Assembly (NCBI RefSeq): GCF_002808045.1
Contig: NZ_CP025000.1
Span: 1,984,001 to 2,048,000 of the forward strand
Reading direction: 5' to 3'
Origin: Idiomarina sp. X4
GTDB taxonomy: Bacteria; Pseudomonadota; Gammaproteobacteria; Enterobacterales; Alteromonadaceae
DNA length: 64,000 nt
The position numbers and the translations under genes are program-made. Under the pieces are notes generated by a model that did not search any database, was not told the origin of the DNA, and was given only the letters and a program-made list of their open reading frames with translations. Every line of letters starts with the position of its first letter. Within the stretch, counting starts at the first letter, position 1. Of this stretch, positions 46,966 to 57,088 are shown one piece after another.

Positions 46966-48774
46966 TTTTTTCGCCTCATAAAGCACATCATCAGCACGTT
47001 TGTATAGATCATCAAAGGAGTCACCGGGCTGCGCCTCAGTAAAGCCCATGCTAAAGGTGATTTGATAGTCCTCTGGGATTCCTTCAATCGGCTCGCTATT
47101 CAGCCCATCCTGGAGCCGGTTGAAGATTCGTTCGGCGTCTTCTTTGGAGGCATCAAGGAAGAGCAGTAACCACTCCTCACCGCCTAAGCGACCAAAACCA
47201 TCTTGTTCACGAAGACTGTCTTCTGCAACTTCAGCAAAGCGCTGAAGAACATGGTCCCCCGCATCGTGGCCAAATTTATCGTTGATACTTTTAAAGTAGT
47301 CAAAATCAATAACGGCTAGAGCAAGGCTGCGATTTTGAGTATGAGACTGCTCCAGTTCATTTTTGCAGCGCTGTACAATGGCTCTTCGGTTCGGGGCTTG
47401 GGTTAAGTCATCTTTGAGCGCAAGTGCGGCGAAATTTTTATGCGCTCGCCACTGTTGTATTAGGAACGCTGAAATTACAACAACTAACAATATTGCGGAA
47501 ATAATTATCCAAACAAGTAAATAATAAGAGGTTTTTTGCTCCTGCAATGCGAGTTGCTGCAATTGGTTCTCTTTTTGGAGTAGTTGATTCGTTGTTTCCT
47601 GCTCTTTAATTTCGAGACGAACTAAAATCTCCTGTACTTGCTTGTCCTGACGACTTTTTTGCACCGCTTTCATTTCATCAACGGAGCGCTTGTAGTGCTC
47701 GAGAGCTTGCTGAAACTGCTCGGTTTGCTCATAGTAAAGAGACCATTGACTTTCAATACGTTGGCTGAGTTCTTGGCTATCAAGTGTATTGATAAGTGAT
47801 GTTGCTGCTTGTAATTCTTGTTTGGCGCTTTTCAACTGCTTAGTTGCTAAATAGACTGAAATTTTACTGAGACGGGTCTCTGCTTCCATCGGGTGAGCAC
47901 CAGCTGCTTTGAATTGGGGTAATGCTTGTTCAAAGTTTTCAATAGCACGTTCGTAGTGCTGCTCTTCTAATTCCAGTGTACCGAGCCTGAACATGGCGTA
48001 AGCCACCCCTAGCTCATCGTTAATTTCATGACTTATGGCGAGTGCTTTCTCAAAGTGCTCTTTTGCTTTTGGAAATATACCTGCTTGCTGATAAATTCGG
48101 GCAAGATTGTATTGAAGAACAGAAACATCCCATTGGCCTAAATGTTTTTTGCTTATTTCAAGCGCATCTTTTGTGTGCTCGATAGCAATATCATAAGCGC
48201 CCACATCGGTGTAAATAATACCAATAAGCGAGTGGAACTCGACTTGTAGCTTGGGAATTGAGCTATTGGCGTCTCGGTTGAGTTCTTCGAGAATTTCTAG
48301 AGCCTGAGCAATGTCCCCTGCATTTTGCATGACCTGAGCGTGGAGAATTTCTGCTTCAATGAATAAGTCTTCATTCCCAGACGCTTTTGCATGCTCAATG
48401 GCATAAATCACGCTAGCGTTAGCTTGCTGCAATTGACCTCGTTGGAGGTGATACCAAGTTTGGTTAATACGAAGGAGAGCGGATGCAATGTTGGAGTCTG
48501 CCAGTTTGGCGAAGCGCAAGCCTTCTTTTACTGTCTCAATGAGCTTGGTTTCATTACCTGAATAACGATAAGCCTCTGATTGCAGTGCATAGGCTAGTGC
48601 AAGCTTGTCAAATTGACGATTCTGATCATATTGGTTTATCCACTGGCTTGTTTTCGTTATCCACTCATTTGGATTACTGCTTGCGTCAATGCGCTGCTGT
48701 TGCCACTCTTGTGCAAAGAGTGGCAACGACAGTAACAACAATACGACGTAGGTGAACCGCAACTTAGAAACCAA
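46936..48774 (-). CDS. TPR-repeat diguanylate cyclase
   Basis: A 612-residue sensor protein: an N-terminal signal/anchor (YVVLLLLSLPLFAQ), about eight TPR-type helix pairs in a periplasmic domain to about residue 380, a coiled stretch EIKEQETTNQLLQKENQLQ, one membrane helix (LLVWIIISAILLVVVISAFL), and a cytoplasmic GGDEF domain. The active-site loop reads GGEEW and an intact inhibitory RxxD site (REQD) precedes it by five residues. It probably makes c-di-GMP in response to a periplasmic signal. Start is TTG 48774, without a clear ribosome binding site. Confidence 0.9.
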   Translation of the reverse strand: MVSKLRFTYVVLLLLSLPLFAQEWQQQRIDASSNPNEWITKTSQWINQYDQNRQFDKLALAYALQSEAYRYSGNETKLIETVKEGLRFAKLADSNIASALLRINQTWYHLQRGQLQQANASVIYAIEHAKASGNEDLFIEAEILHAQVMQNAGDIAQALEILEELNRDANSSIPKLQVEFHSLIGIIYTDVGAYDIAIEHTKDALEISKKHLGQWDVSVLQYNLARIYQQAGIFPKAKEHFEKALAISHEINDELGVAYAMFRLGTLELEEQHYERAIENFEQALPQFKAAGAHPMEAETRLSKISVYLATKQLKSAKQELQAATSLINTLDSQELSQRIESQWSLYYEQTEQFQQALEHYKRSVDEMKAVQKSRQDKQVQEILVRLEIKEQETTNQLLQKENQLQQLALQEQKTSYYLLVWIIISAILLVVVISAFLIQQWRAHKNFAALALKDDLTQAPNRRAIVQRCKNELEQSHTQNRSLALAVIDFDYFKSINDKFGHDAGDHVLQRFAEVAEDSLREQDGFGRLGGEEWLLLFLDASKEDAERIFNRLQDGLNSEPIEGIPEDYQITFSMGFTEAQPGDSFDDLYKRADDVLYEAKKSGRQRLVIA

Positions 48775-48839
48775 TAGATATTTTTCTGTTAATAGAATGT
48801 TTTAAGCATTCTACCCGACTGAGTGATCGACGCAATTGG

Positions 48840-49559
48840 TTAGTTGCTTTTATTTTGTACGTTTTTGACAGAAAAAACGACCTCAACGGATGCCTCTATT
48901 GTTTGTTGACCCGGCAGCGACACTTTGTCCGAGCGAACGCTAGCTTCTGCCATTTGCATCATGAAAGGGCGTGAAATTGAGCGCTCGGTAATGCTTAACG
49001 TTCCGGTGAGAGCAAGACCAGCGGTTTCAGCCAACTGCTCCGATTTCATTTGTGCCTGTTTATAGGCCTGAATGAGTGCTTGCTGATAAAGCGCCTGTTG
49101 GTTACTAATTTCAAACTGAATTTGTCCAACCCGGGTGACGCCCCGAGACAATGCTAAATCAATCACGTTGTCATAGTTTTCAGGGTTACGGAGAGTGACC
49201 TTTATTTCTCGTCGCACGATAAAGCCACTTTGTTTGGTTTTACCGTCAGAGTCCTGTTCGTACTGAGGGTATATTTGCAGCTGATAAGACTGGATGTCTT
49301 TTTCGGCTACGTCTTTTTTTAATAAATCGCTTAATAGGCGTTCAGTGGTATTGTCGACCACCGTCTTTTGTGAGCTGAGCTTATTGCCACGCTCCTCAAC
49401 CCAAAACGTCACTCGCATTAAATCTGGCACCGCGTTGACGCTGCCATTGCCAGTTGCCGTGATACGCTGCTCTGCTGCTTGAGTGACTTGGTGGAATCCG
49501 GCTGTAAGAACTAACAGACAAACCGAAAGAACGCTTGATTTTAAGTAACTCTTGGTCAT
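48840..49559 (-). CDS. SIMPL-domain periplasmic protein (DUF541)
   Basis: A 239-residue exported protein: signal peptide (cleavage near QAA-EQR) and a SIMPL domain with GNGSVNAVPDLMRVTFWVEERG near the start and GVTRVGQIQFEISNQQALYQQAL later. Members such as E. coli YggE reduce oxidative stress by unknown means, and BP26 of Brucella forms rings. AGGGA precedes the ATG. It is divergent from recX with a 53-base gap. Confidence 0.88.
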   Translation of the reverse strand: MTKSYLKSSVLSVCLLVLTAGFHQVTQAAEQRITATGNGSVNAVPDLMRVTFWVEERGNKLSSQKTVVDNTTERLLSDLLKKDVAEKDIQSYQLQIYPQYEQDSDGKTKQSGFIVRREIKVTLRNPENYDNVIDLALSRGVTRVGQIQFEISNQQALYQQALIQAYKQAQMKSEQLAETAGLALTGTLSITERSISRPFMMQMAEASVRSDKVSLPGQQTIEASVEVVFSVKNVQNKSN

Positions 49560-49612
49560 GATTAGTGTCCCTGTTTAGAATTCCCATAACGCTTAGCTAT
49601 GGAGTATAGGTC

Positions 49613-50083
49613 ATGGGTGAAAGTTCAGAAGAATATGATGAAAACGCACTGCGAGACTCGGTGTTTCGCCTGTTAGGTCGCCGTGAACATAGCTATCAGG
49701 AGCTACAACGAAAGCTAATTCAAAAGCGCTGGCCCACTAAAATGGTGGACGAGATATTGGCGGACTTTAAAGAAAAGGGCTGGCAAAGCGACGAGCGGTT
49801 TGCCGAAATCTTTATACGTGAAAAGGTGTCTCAAAAGCAAGGGCGGCTTAAAATTCTGGCGCAAGCTACCCAGCAAAAAGGGTTGTCGATAGAGCTTGTC
49901 GAGCGGCTATTGGAAGAAATGGAAATAGACTGGTTTAGTTTGTGCTCTGAATTGAAGGAGCGTCGTTTTGGCGATGAACCACCGAAAGATCAAAAACAAT
50001 GGATGAAACAAGTGCGCTTTTTGCAGCAACGAGGCTTTAACTCAGAGCAAATATTTGCTTGTGTCAATCGACCAGAGAGCTAG
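49613..50083 (+). CDS. recX: Regulatory protein RecX
   Basis: A 156-residue helical protein of three-helix repeats: FRLLGRREHSYQELQRKLIQK, MVDEILADFKEKGWQSDERFAE, YERFIREKVSQKQGR-like FIREKVSQKQGR. RecX binds RecA filaments and limits their growth. In enterobacteria it follows recA; here no recA is adjacent upstream (a SIMPL gene is divergent instead), while alaS follows as usual. GGAG is eight bases before the ATG. Confidence 0.92.
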   Translation: MGESSEEYDENALRDSVFRLLGRREHSYQELQRKLIQKRWPTKMVDEILADFKEKGWQSDERFAEIFIREKVSQKQGRLKILAQATQQKGLSIELVERLLEEMEIDWFSLCSELKERRFGDEPPKDQKQWMKQVRFLQQRGFNSEQIFACVNRPES

Positions 50084-50165
50084 GCTGAGCAATGACTTCG
50101 TGATAATCTAACAGTATATTAGTAATTAAACCCACAGTCTTTTGAAAAAGCGAGTAGGACAAACT

Positions 50166-52766
50166 ATGAGCATGAACAGTGCCCAAATTCGTGAAACATT
50201 TCTCAGTTATTTTGCGAAGCGAGGACACGAAAGAGTGCCTTCGGCATCAATGATACCGGGCAATGACCCAACGTTATTATTTACTAATGCGGGTATGGTG
50301 CCGTTTAAAGATGTATTTTTGGGAACCGATAAGCGTCGTTACGACAAAGCAACTTCGGCACAACGTTGTCTGCGTGCCGGCGGTAAACATAATGACCTGG
50401 AAAACGTCGGTTATACCGCACGTCATCACACTTTTTTTGAGATGATGGGTAACTTTAGCTTTGGCGACTACTTTAAAAAGCAAGCGATTGAATACGCGTG
50501 GGACTTTCTCACCAGTGAGTTGAAACTACCGGCTGAAAAGCTGTGGGTGACTGTTTTTACAGAAGACGATGAAGCTTACGATATCTGGGCAAAAGATATT
50601 GGTGTACCGGAAGATCGCATCTCTCGCATTGGTGAGGAAGATAATTTCTGGTCGATGGGTGACACTGGCCCTTGTGGACCATGCTCGGAAGTATTTTACG
50701 ACCATGGCCCGGATGTTTGGGGCGGTCCTCCGGGTACGCCGGAAGAAGAAGGTGACCGCTACATTGAAATTTGGAACCTGGTTTTCATGCAATATAACCG
50801 TCAGGCAGATGGCACGCTTGAGTCTTTGCCAAACCCATCAATCGATACAGGAATGGGGTTGGAGCGTATTTCTGCCATTATGCAGAATGTTCATAGTAAC
50901 TACGAAATTGATCTGTTTCAGGCCCTTATTCAATCAGCAGCGAAAATTATTGGTACGGACGATTTAGATAATAAATCACTGCGTGTTATTGCGGACCATA
51001 TTCGTTCATGTTCGTTCTTAATCGCTGACGGCGTGATGCCTTCAAATGAAGGACGCGGCTATGTCTTGCGCCGTATTATTCGCCGTGCAGTGCGACACGG
51101 TCACTTACTTGGTGCGAAAGCAACGTTTTTCTTCCAGCTGGTTGATGAGCTTGTTAACCAGATGGGTGACGCGTATCCGGAACTGGTAGAAAAGCAGGCA
51201 GTTATTAAAGATGCATTGGAGCGTGAAGAGCAGCAGTTTGCCCGCACGCTTGAGCGTGGTCTGGCAATACTGTCTGATGAGATCAGACAGCTTGATGGCA
51301 GAGTTATTCCGGGTGACGTGGTCTTTAAGCTTTACGACACTTATGGCTTCCCGGTTGACTTAACCGCTGACATTGCGCGTGAGCAAGAGCTAACCGTTGA
51401 TGAAGCAGGTTTTGAAAACGCCATGGCAGAGCAAAGACAAAGAGCACAGCAAGCTTCTCAGTTCGGCATGGACTATAACGAGCAAATTAAGTCCGAGCAT
51501 AAAACAGCGTTCACAGGCTACGAACAAATAGATGGCGATTCTAAGGTCGTTGAATTGTTCAAAGAAGGAAAACCTGTTAAGAGCTTAGAAGCAGGAGAAA
51601 GCGGTATTATTGTGCTGTCAGAAACACCGTTTTATGCAGAAAGCGGCGGCCAAACAGGCGATACCGGTAAATTGGTTGCGAATGGTGGTGTGTTTGAAGT
51701 GACTGATACGCAGTATATTGGCAAAGCGATTGGGCACCATGGTAAAGCGTTATCGACCATTCAACTCAATGATTCGGTAAAAGCTGAAATTGATGCTGAG
51801 CGCCGTGAAAATATTAAGCGGAATCACTCGGCGACACACTTAGTGCATGCCGCACTGCGAAACTTATTAGGGGATCATGTTACTCAAAAGGGTTCTCTGG
51901 TTGAAGCGGATAAAATGCGCTTTGACTTTTCGCACTTTGAGCCGGTTTCAGCAGAGCAAATTGCTCAAATTGAGCGTGAGGTGAATGCGCAAATCCGCGC
52001 TAACTTGTCGCTTGAAACTCAGTTAATGGACATTGAAGAAGCAAAAGCCGCTGGCGCAATGGCTTTGTTTGGTGAAAAATACGATGAGCAGGTTCGTGTA
52101 GTGCGTATGGGCGACTTCTCAATGGAGTTGTGTGGCGGTACGCACGTTCGTTCTACTGGTGATATCGGTCTGTTCCGTATTATTTCAGAAAGCGGCATAG
52201 CGTCCGGCGTTCGTCGTATTGAAGTGGTAACCGGTGAAGCTGCGGTGCGTTATACTCAAGGACAGCAGGCGTTACTGAACCAAATTGCTGGAGAAGTTAA
52301 AGCCAAACCAGACAATTTAATTGAGAAAGTTCAGCAGTTACTGCAAAAACAACGTGAATTAGAGCGTCAGAATGATCAATTGCAGAAGAAGCTCGCCTCG
52401 CAGGCTGGAGGCGGTTTGGTTTCGCAAGCCGTTGAAATTGGCGGTGTCAAAGCGATTATTGCTGAACTTGATCAAGCAGACCCTAAATCACTGCGTGAAT
52501 TAGTTGATGACCTGAAGAACCAAATTGGTTCTGGTGTCGTATTACTAGGAACTGCGAATGGCTCAAAAGTGAGTTTGATTGCTGGGGTAACTGGTGATTT
52601 AACGGCTAAAGTCAAAGCAGGGGATTTAGTCAATCAAGCCGCTAATGTGGTTGGTGGCAAGGGTGGTGGTCGACCCGATATGGCGCAAGCCGGAGGATCA
52701 CTGCCTGAACATTTAAATGAAGCCTTGGCTACGGCAACAACTTGGTTAGAGCAGCATTTATCGTAA
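50166..52766 (+). CDS. alaS: Alanine--tRNA ligase
   Basis: An 866-residue class II synthetase. Aminoacylation motifs: [18 protein letters not shown] and GMGLERI; the editing domain has [12 protein letters not shown] and CGGTHV; the C-Ala domain with coiled coil ([14 protein letters not shown]) and [12 protein letters not shown] ends it. The start is ATG 50166 ([12 protein letters not shown]), seven bases after AGGA; a TTG at 50142 would add eight residues without support. csrA follows, as in many gammaproteobacteria. Confidence 0.97.
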   Translation: MSMNSAQIRETFLSYFAKRGHERVPSASMIPGNDPTLLFTNAGMVPFKDVFLGTDKRRYDKATSAQRCLRAGGKHNDLENVGYTARHHTFFEMMGNFSFGDYFKKQAIEYAWDFLTSELKLPAEKLWVTVFTEDDEAYDIWAKDIGVPEDRISRIGEEDNFWSMGDTGPCGPCSEVFYDHGPDVWGGPPGTPEEEGDRYIEIWNLVFMQYNRQADGTLESLPNPSIDTGMGLERISAIMQNVHSNYEIDLFQALIQSAAKIIGTDDLDNKSLRVIADHIRSCSFLIADGVMPSNEGRGYVLRRIIRRAVRHGHLLGAKATFFFQLVDELVNQMGDAYPELVEKQAVIKDALEREEQQFARTLERGLAILSDEIRQLDGRVIPGDVVFKLYDTYGFPVDLTADIAREQELTVDEAGFENAMAEQRQRAQQASQFGMDYNEQIKSEHKTAFTGYEQIDGDSKVVELFKEGKPVKSLEAGESGIIVLSETPFYAESGGQTGDTGKLVANGGVFEVTDTQYIGKAIGHHGKALSTIQLNDSVKAEIDAERRENIKRNHSATHLVHAALRNLLGDHVTQKGSLVEADKMRFDFSHFEPVSAEQIAQIEREVNAQIRANLSLETQLMDIEEAKAAGAMALFGEKYDEQVRVVRMGDFSMELCGGTHVRSTGDIGLFRIISESGIASGVRRIEVVTGEAAVRYTQGQQALLNQIAGEVKAKPDNLIEKVQQLLQKQRELERQNDQLQKKLASQAGGGLVSQAVEIGGVKAIIAELDQADPKSLRELVDDLKNQIGSGVVLLGTANGSKVSLIAGVTGDLTAKVKAGDLVNQAANVVGGKGGGRPDMAQAGGSLPEHLNEALATATTWLEQHLS

Positions 52767-52885
52767 CTTGGAGTTATGAGTTTCGTTATAGTGTAATCGC
52801 TATCATTATTGGTAGACTGCTTACATCAATTTAGGGAAACGTTCGATTGTTGCGGTAACATCGGGACAGTATTGAAGGAGCAATT

Positions 52886-53077
52886 ATGCTAATTTTGACA
52901 CGCCGTGTAGGTGAGACACTAATGATAGGTGATGATGTTTCGGTCACTGTCCTTGGCGTAAAAGGGAACCAAGTACGTATTGGTGTAAATGCCCCGAAGG
53001 ATGTTTCCGTCCATCGAGAAGAAATTTACATGCGCATTCAGTCTGAAAAAGACGATGAACATGACGAGAAAGAATAA
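52886..53077 (+). CDS. csrA: Carbon storage regulator CsrA
   Basis: A 63-residue RNA-binding protein with the canonical [18 protein letters not shown]-terminus and the VHREEIY core strand. CsrA dimers bind GGA motifs in mRNA leaders, controlling carbon flow, motility and biofilm. AAGGAG containing a GGA lies just before the ATG, so autoregulation is plausible. It ends before an intrinsic terminator. Confidence 0.98.
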   Translation: MLILTRRVGETLMIGDDVSVTVLGVKGNQVRIGVNAPKDVSVHREEIYMRIQSEKDDEHDEKE

Positions 53078-53081
53078 TTAG

Positions 53082-53108
53082 AAAAAACCGGCTTTTGCCG
53101 GTTTTTTT
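53082..53108 (+). terminator. Intrinsic terminator of csrA
   Basis: AAAAAACCGGC and GCCGGTTTTTT pair around a TTTT loop, five bases after the csrA stop, followed by a T run. A clear rightward terminator. Confidence 0.93.
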
Positions 53109-53189
53109 ATACTTTCTTCCTAATTTGTGGAAAAATCCAACGAGATGGTCAATTATCCCACACTTGAACCATTGTTTTTAAAAAACCAA

Positions 53190-53217
53190 TTGACATTATT
53201 GCCAACATCGCTAGAAT
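53190..53217 (+). promoter_or_regulatory. Promoter of the tRNA-Ser/tRNA-Arg operon
   Basis: TTGACA (53190-53195) and TAGAAT (53212-53217) with a 16-base spacer lie 17 bases before tRNA-Ser. An A/T-rich stretch sits upstream. Confidence 0.87.
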
Positions 53218-53234
53218 TCACGCCACAACGATTT

Positions 53235-53331
<97 letters not shown>

Positions 53332-53345
53332 TTAAGTGAAAATTA

Positions 53346-53422
53346 GCGCCCGTAGCTCAACTGGATAGAGTACCTGGCTACGAACCAGGCGGTTAGAGGT
53401 TCGACTCCTCTCGGGCGCGCCA
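53346..53422 (+). tRNA. tRNA-Arg (ACG), copy 1
   Basis: A 77-base tRNA with acceptor stem GCGCCCG/CGGGCGC, anticodon loop CTACGAA, anticodon ACG (A34 expected to become inosine by TadA), encoded CCA. Identical to the next copy. Confidence 0.97.
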
Positions 53423-53448
53423 TTTTCACAAAAAACACTTCAGGCAAT

Positions 53449-53525
53449 GCGCCCGTAGCTCAACTGGATAGAGTACCTGGCTACGAACCAGGCGGTTAGA
53501 GGTTCGACTCCTCTCGGGCGCGCCA
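53449..53525 (+). tRNA. tRNA-Arg (ACG), copy 2
   Basis: Second identical 77-base tRNA-Arg, 26 bases after the first. No GC-rich terminator is seen in the 60 bases after it; the sequence there is a T-rich stretch. Confidence 0.97.
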
Positions 53526-53608
53526 TTTCCTTTACTTTCCCTTATAGTCTACTTTCTTATTTCTTTTGCTATTTCGCTTATTTAGCTCTTGAATACCGAT
53601 TATTTCGC

Positions 53609-53669
53609 ACTGCAAATTCTTGCGCGACTTGCTACCATAGTATTTAATAAATTTATAACAATTTGCAGT
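53609..53669. promoter_or_regulatory. 10-bp inverted repeat upstream of oadG
   Basis: ACTGCAAATT (53609-53618) and AATTTGCAGT (53660-53669) are perfect arms separated by 41 bases, about four helical turns, ending 17 bases before the oadG start. The spacer holds an AT-rich stretch with a possible -10 (TATTTAAT, near 53641). It may be an operator pair for a looping regulator of oadGAB. No regulator is identified. Confidence 0.5.
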
Positions 53670-53685
53670 CGTTTCGAGGTGTCTT

Positions 53686-53949
53686 TTGCAAGAACTACTT
53701 ACCCAAGCAGCTCAGCTCATGCTCGTTGGTATGGGTGCTGTCATTGTCTTTTTATGCATATTAGTTGTCTGTATGGCCGTCATGAAATGGTTGATACCGA
53801 CGCCTTCGTTAGCACCACAGACACCGAATCAACCTCGCTCTGACGCTTCCGCAGGGAAGTCACCGACATTGGTTGCAGCAGTATCAGCTGCCGTACATCA
53901 ATATCGTCAGCGCCATTCGGCCGCAGAAAACAAGGAGATGTCTAAATGA
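53686..53949 (+). CDS. oadG: Oxaloacetate decarboxylase gamma chain
   Basis: An 87-residue protein with one N-terminal membrane helix ([26 protein letters not shown]) and a hydrophilic tail, matching OadG, which joins OadA to the membrane OadB and binds zinc. The start is TTG 53686, after GAGGTG. It overlaps oadA by four bases, completing the oadGAB order. Confidence 0.9.
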   Translation: MQELLTQAAQLMLVGMGAVIVFLCILVVCMAVMKWLIPTPSLAPQTPNQPRSDASAGKSPTLVAAVSAAVHQYRQRHSAAENKEMSK

Positions 53950-55757
53950 GTAAGCCTTTGCTGTTAACTGAGCTTGTTTTAAGAGATGCTCACCAGTCTT
54001 TATTAGCGACCAGAATGCGCTTAGACGACATGTTACCGATAGCGGAAAAGCTGGATAAAGTCGGTTATTGGTCAATGGAGTCCTGGGGCGGAGCAACCTT
54101 TGACTCTTGTATTCGGTACTTAGGCGAAGATCCGTGGGAACGTATTAGAGAGCTCAGTAAGGCAATGCCAAACACACGCCAGCAAATGCTGCTACGAGGG
54201 CAGAATTTATTAGGCTATCGCCACTATGCGGATGACGTCGTGCGTCGCTTTGTCGAACGGGCGAAAGATAATGGTGTGGATGTGTTCCGTATTTTTGATG
54301 CTATGAACGACGTTCGCAACTTAAAAACGGCGATAAAAGCAGCGAAGGATGTTGAAGGACATGCTCAGGGTACCTTGGCTTACACCGTAAGTCCTGTGCA
54401 TACGCTGGATAAGTGGGTTGAGATGGCACAAGAGCTTGAAGACTTGGGCTGTGACTCGTTATTCATTAAAGACATGGCCGGCTTGCTGCGACCGAACGAT
54501 GCTTACGATTTAGTCAGTGCGTTGAAAGAAAAGACTGACTTACCGATTTCTATGCAATGTCATGCCACGACTGGTTTGAGTGTGGCGACTTACCAGAAGG
54601 CCATTGATGCGGGTATTGATATGCTCGATACCGCTATTTCGTCGATGAGCATGACCTATGGTCACTCACCAACGGAAACATTGGTGGCGATGACGGAAGG
54701 CACGGATAGAGATACAGGCTTGTCACTACCCGATTTAGCGGAGATTGCGTCTTACTTCCGCGATGTGCGAAAAAAATACGCTAAGTTTGAAGGTTCACTG
54801 AAAGGCGTGGATGCTAGAATTCTGCTGGCCCAGGTGCCTGGCGGCATGCTGACTAATATGGAAAACCAGCTGAAAGAACAGGGTGCGATTGATAAGTTTG
54901 ATGAGGTATTAGAAGAGATACCTAAAGTCCGTGAAGATCTTGGTTTTATTCCACTGGTGACACCAACTTCTCAAATTGTGGGAACGCAAGCGGTACTTAA
55001 CGTATTAAGCGGTGAGCGTTATGCCAACATTTCAAAAGAAACTGCAGCGGTTCTCAAAGGTGAGTACGGTGCTACAGCGGCAGAGGTGAATAAAGAGCTG
55101 CAAAAACGTGTGTTAGATGGTGATGACCCTATTACCTGTCGTCCGGCTGACTTAATTGATGATGAAATGGACGCACTGACTGAAGAGCTGAAGAAAACAG
55201 CAAAAGAGCAGGACATTCGTTTGGCCGATAATGTTGAAGACGACGTATTGACCTACGCGCTGTTCCCACAAATCGGTCTTAAATTCCTGAAAAACCGCGA
55301 TAACCCGGATGCTTTTGAGCCAGCCCCGGAAGAGCCAGGTGAAGGTTCGTCTGAAGGAGATCAGGCGCAGCCCGCTCCGGCACAATCAAGTGGCAGTGTC
55401 GAGCTTTATGATGTGGAAGTCGACGGTCAGAAGTTCAGTGTAAAAGTGGGTCCTTCTGGTCAGGTTGACTCAGTAGAAGCGCAAAGTTCAGGTAACAAAC
55501 AGTCAGCACCGACATCCCAAAATGGTGGTGCAAGCGGTGGTGAAGGAACAACGATTAAAGCCCCATTAGCGGGGAATATTTTCAAAGTCGTCGCAAAGGA
55601 AGGCAGTCAGGTTAAAGCCGGAGATGTCGTTCTGGTCATGGAAGCAATGAAAATGGAAACCGATATTAAAGCGGAAAATGACGGTACCGTGAACGCGATT
55701 CATGTAAAAGAAGGCGATGCGGTAACAGTTGGCGATAGCTTAGTAACGGTGGGTTAA
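53946..55757 (+). CDS. oadA: Oxaloacetate decarboxylase alpha chain
   Basis: A 603-residue biotin enzyme. The N-terminal carboxyltransferase barrel begins [16 protein letters not shown] with metal-binding Asp and His; the linker is rich in Pro, Gly and Ser (around 460-530); the C-terminal biotinyl domain has [13 protein letters not shown] with biotinyl-Lys at 569. It removes carboxyl from oxaloacetate and passes it to OadB. Coupled to oadG (ATGA), and one base before oadB. Confidence 0.97.
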   Translation: MSKPLLLTELVLRDAHQSLLATRMRLDDMLPIAEKLDKVGYWSMESWGGATFDSCIRYLGEDPWERIRELSKAMPNTRQQMLLRGQNLLGYRHYADDVVRRFVERAKDNGVDVFRIFDAMNDVRNLKTAIKAAKDVEGHAQGTLAYTVSPVHTLDKWVEMAQELEDLGCDSLFIKDMAGLLRPNDAYDLVSALKEKTDLPISMQCHATTGLSVATYQKAIDAGIDMLDTAISSMSMTYGHSPTETLVAMTEGTDRDTGLSLPDLAEIASYFRDVRKKYAKFEGSLKGVDARILLAQVPGGMLTNMENQLKEQGAIDKFDEVLEEIPKVREDLGFIPLVTPTSQIVGTQAVLNVLSGERYANISKETAAVLKGEYGATAAEVNKELQKRVLDGDDPITCRPADLIDDEMDALTEELKKTAKEQDIRLADNVEDDVLTYALFPQIGLKFLKNRDNPDAFEPAPEEPGEGSSEGDQAQPAPAQSSGSVELYDVEVDGQKFSVKVGPSGQVDSVEAQSSGNKQSAPTSQNGGASGGEGTTIKAPLAGNIFKVVAKEGSQVKAGDVVLVMEAMKMETDIKAENDGTVNAIHVKEGDAVTVGDSLVTVG

Positions 55758-55758
55758 C

Positions 55759-56886
55759 ATGGATAAGTTAATGACTTTGTGGGAAACCACCGGTATTTCC
55801 GCAATGACGCTGGGCCAGTTCAGCATGATATTGGTCGGCGGGTTATTGTTGTACTTAGCGATATCGAAAAAATTTGAGCCGTTACTGCTATTGCCAATCG
55901 GCTTTGGCGCAATACTGGCCAACATTCCGCTGGCTGGGTTCACCGAGCCGGGCGGAGTGTTGTATTACGTCTATTCGGTTGGTATCGACACTGGCGTGTT
56001 TCCATTGCTGATTTTTATGGGGGTCGGAGCATTAACAGATTTTGGTCCGTTGTTGGCAAACCCTAAGATGCTGTTTCTGGGCGGCGCCGCTCAGTTCGGT
56101 ATTTTCGCAACATTGTTTGGAGCCATTGCTTTGAACATTGTTCCGGGCATTGAGTTTTCAATGTCAGATGCGGCTGCTATTTCAATTATCGGTGGTGCTG
56201 ATGGACCCACTGCAATATTTCTGGCGTCAAAATTAGCTCCGGATTTATTAGGTGCCATTGCGGTCGCAGCATACTCTTACATGGCGTTGGTGCCGATTAT
56301 TCAGCCACCAATTATGAAGTTGCTTACTACTGAAGAAGAGCGTCAGGTTAAAATGGAGCAGTTACGACCCGTCGCACGCCGTGAAAAGCTATTTTTCCCG
56401 CTTATCGCAATTACCTTAACATTATTATTTCTACCGTCGGCAACACCGTTGGTTGGCATGTTCTGTTTAGGTAACTTAATGCGTGAATCAGGAGTTGTTG
56501 AGCGGCTGACCAAGACAACCCAGAATGAGCTGATTAACATCGTGACTATCTTCTTGGGCTTAGCCGTAGGCTCAAAGCTTCAGGCGGATCAGTTTCTAAG
56601 CTTCCAGACATTGGGTATTTTATTACTTGGTGCAATTGCTTTTGCGATAGGTACGGCAAGTGGGGTGCTTATGGCGAAGTTAATGGCGAAGTTTAGTAAA
56701 GATCCTATCAACCCGCTTATTGGGGCGGCAGGTGTTTCTGCGGTTCCCATGGCAGCGCGTGTTGTGAATAAGGTGGGACTGGATTCGAATCAACAGAATT
56801 TCCTGTTAATGCACGCTATGGGGCCTAATGTGGCCGGTGTGCTGGGGTCAGCTGTGGCTGCCGGTATACTGCTTGCGCTGGTTTAG
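55759..56886 (+). CDS. oadB: Oxaloacetate decarboxylase beta chain, Na+ pump
   Basis: A 375-residue membrane protein with about nine helices. The sodium and carboxybiotin site includes the Asp in [17 protein letters not shown] and the Asn/Ser-rich [16 protein letters not shown]. It decarboxylates carboxybiotin while exporting Na+. Together with an Rnf/Rsx complex at the left end, the organism runs sodium-linked energetics. Confidence 0.96.
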   Translation: MDKLMTLWETTGISAMTLGQFSMILVGGLLLYLAISKKFEPLLLLPIGFGAILANIPLAGFTEPGGVLYYVYSVGIDTGVFPLLIFMGVGALTDFGPLLANPKMLFLGGAAQFGIFATLFGAIALNIVPGIEFSMSDAAAISIIGGADGPTAIFLASKLAPDLLGAIAVAAYSYMALVPIIQPPIMKLLTTEEERQVKMEQLRPVARREKLFFPLIAITLTLLFLPSATPLVGMFCLGNLMRESGVVERLTKTTQNELINIVTIFLGLAVGSKLQADQFLSFQTLGILLLGAIAFAIGTASGVLMAKLMAKFSKDPINPLIGAAGVSAVPMAARVVNKVGLDSNQQNFLLMHAMGPNVAGVLGSAVAAGILLALV

Positions 56887-56906
56887 TCCGGCTACTCCTC
56901 TAATGA

Positions 56907-57080
56907 CTAACGCCCTGTAATAAACATCATCGCCGTGTAAAAAGCGGCGATGACTGCGCTTATAACGGCAATATAGACAAATCCTTTGTACCCTTGCTTA
57001 ATAGTCCAGCCATTGGTCTTAAGGTATAGCAACCAAAGCAGACTTAGCAGCAGGGGTATTAGAAAAAAGTAACGTATCAT
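56907..57080 (-). CDS. 57-residue predicted inner-membrane protein
   Basis: An unlisted small gene. The protein starts MIRYFFLIPLLLSLLWLLY, has a first helix at residues about 4-19 and a second at about 34-54, joined by a polar loop with KTNGWTIKQGYKG. AAGG lies six bases before the ATG and overlaps the end of the hybrid kinase gene, whose stop is 8 bases upstream, so the two are co-transcribed. The hairpin CATCGCCG/CGGCGATG (56928-56952) lies inside its 3' part. I do not recognise a family, but the frame, ribosome binding site and helix pattern support a real gene. Confidence 0.7.
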   Translation of the reverse strand: MIRYFFLIPLLLSLLWLLYLKTNGWTIKQGYKGFVYIAVISAVIAAFYTAMMFITGR

Positions 57081-57088
57081 AATTAACC

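Noticed and set aside
53589-53843. An 84-residue frame upstream of and overlapping oadG
   Set aside because: It overlaps oadG in another frame, covers the promoter region and is not conserved in any family I know.
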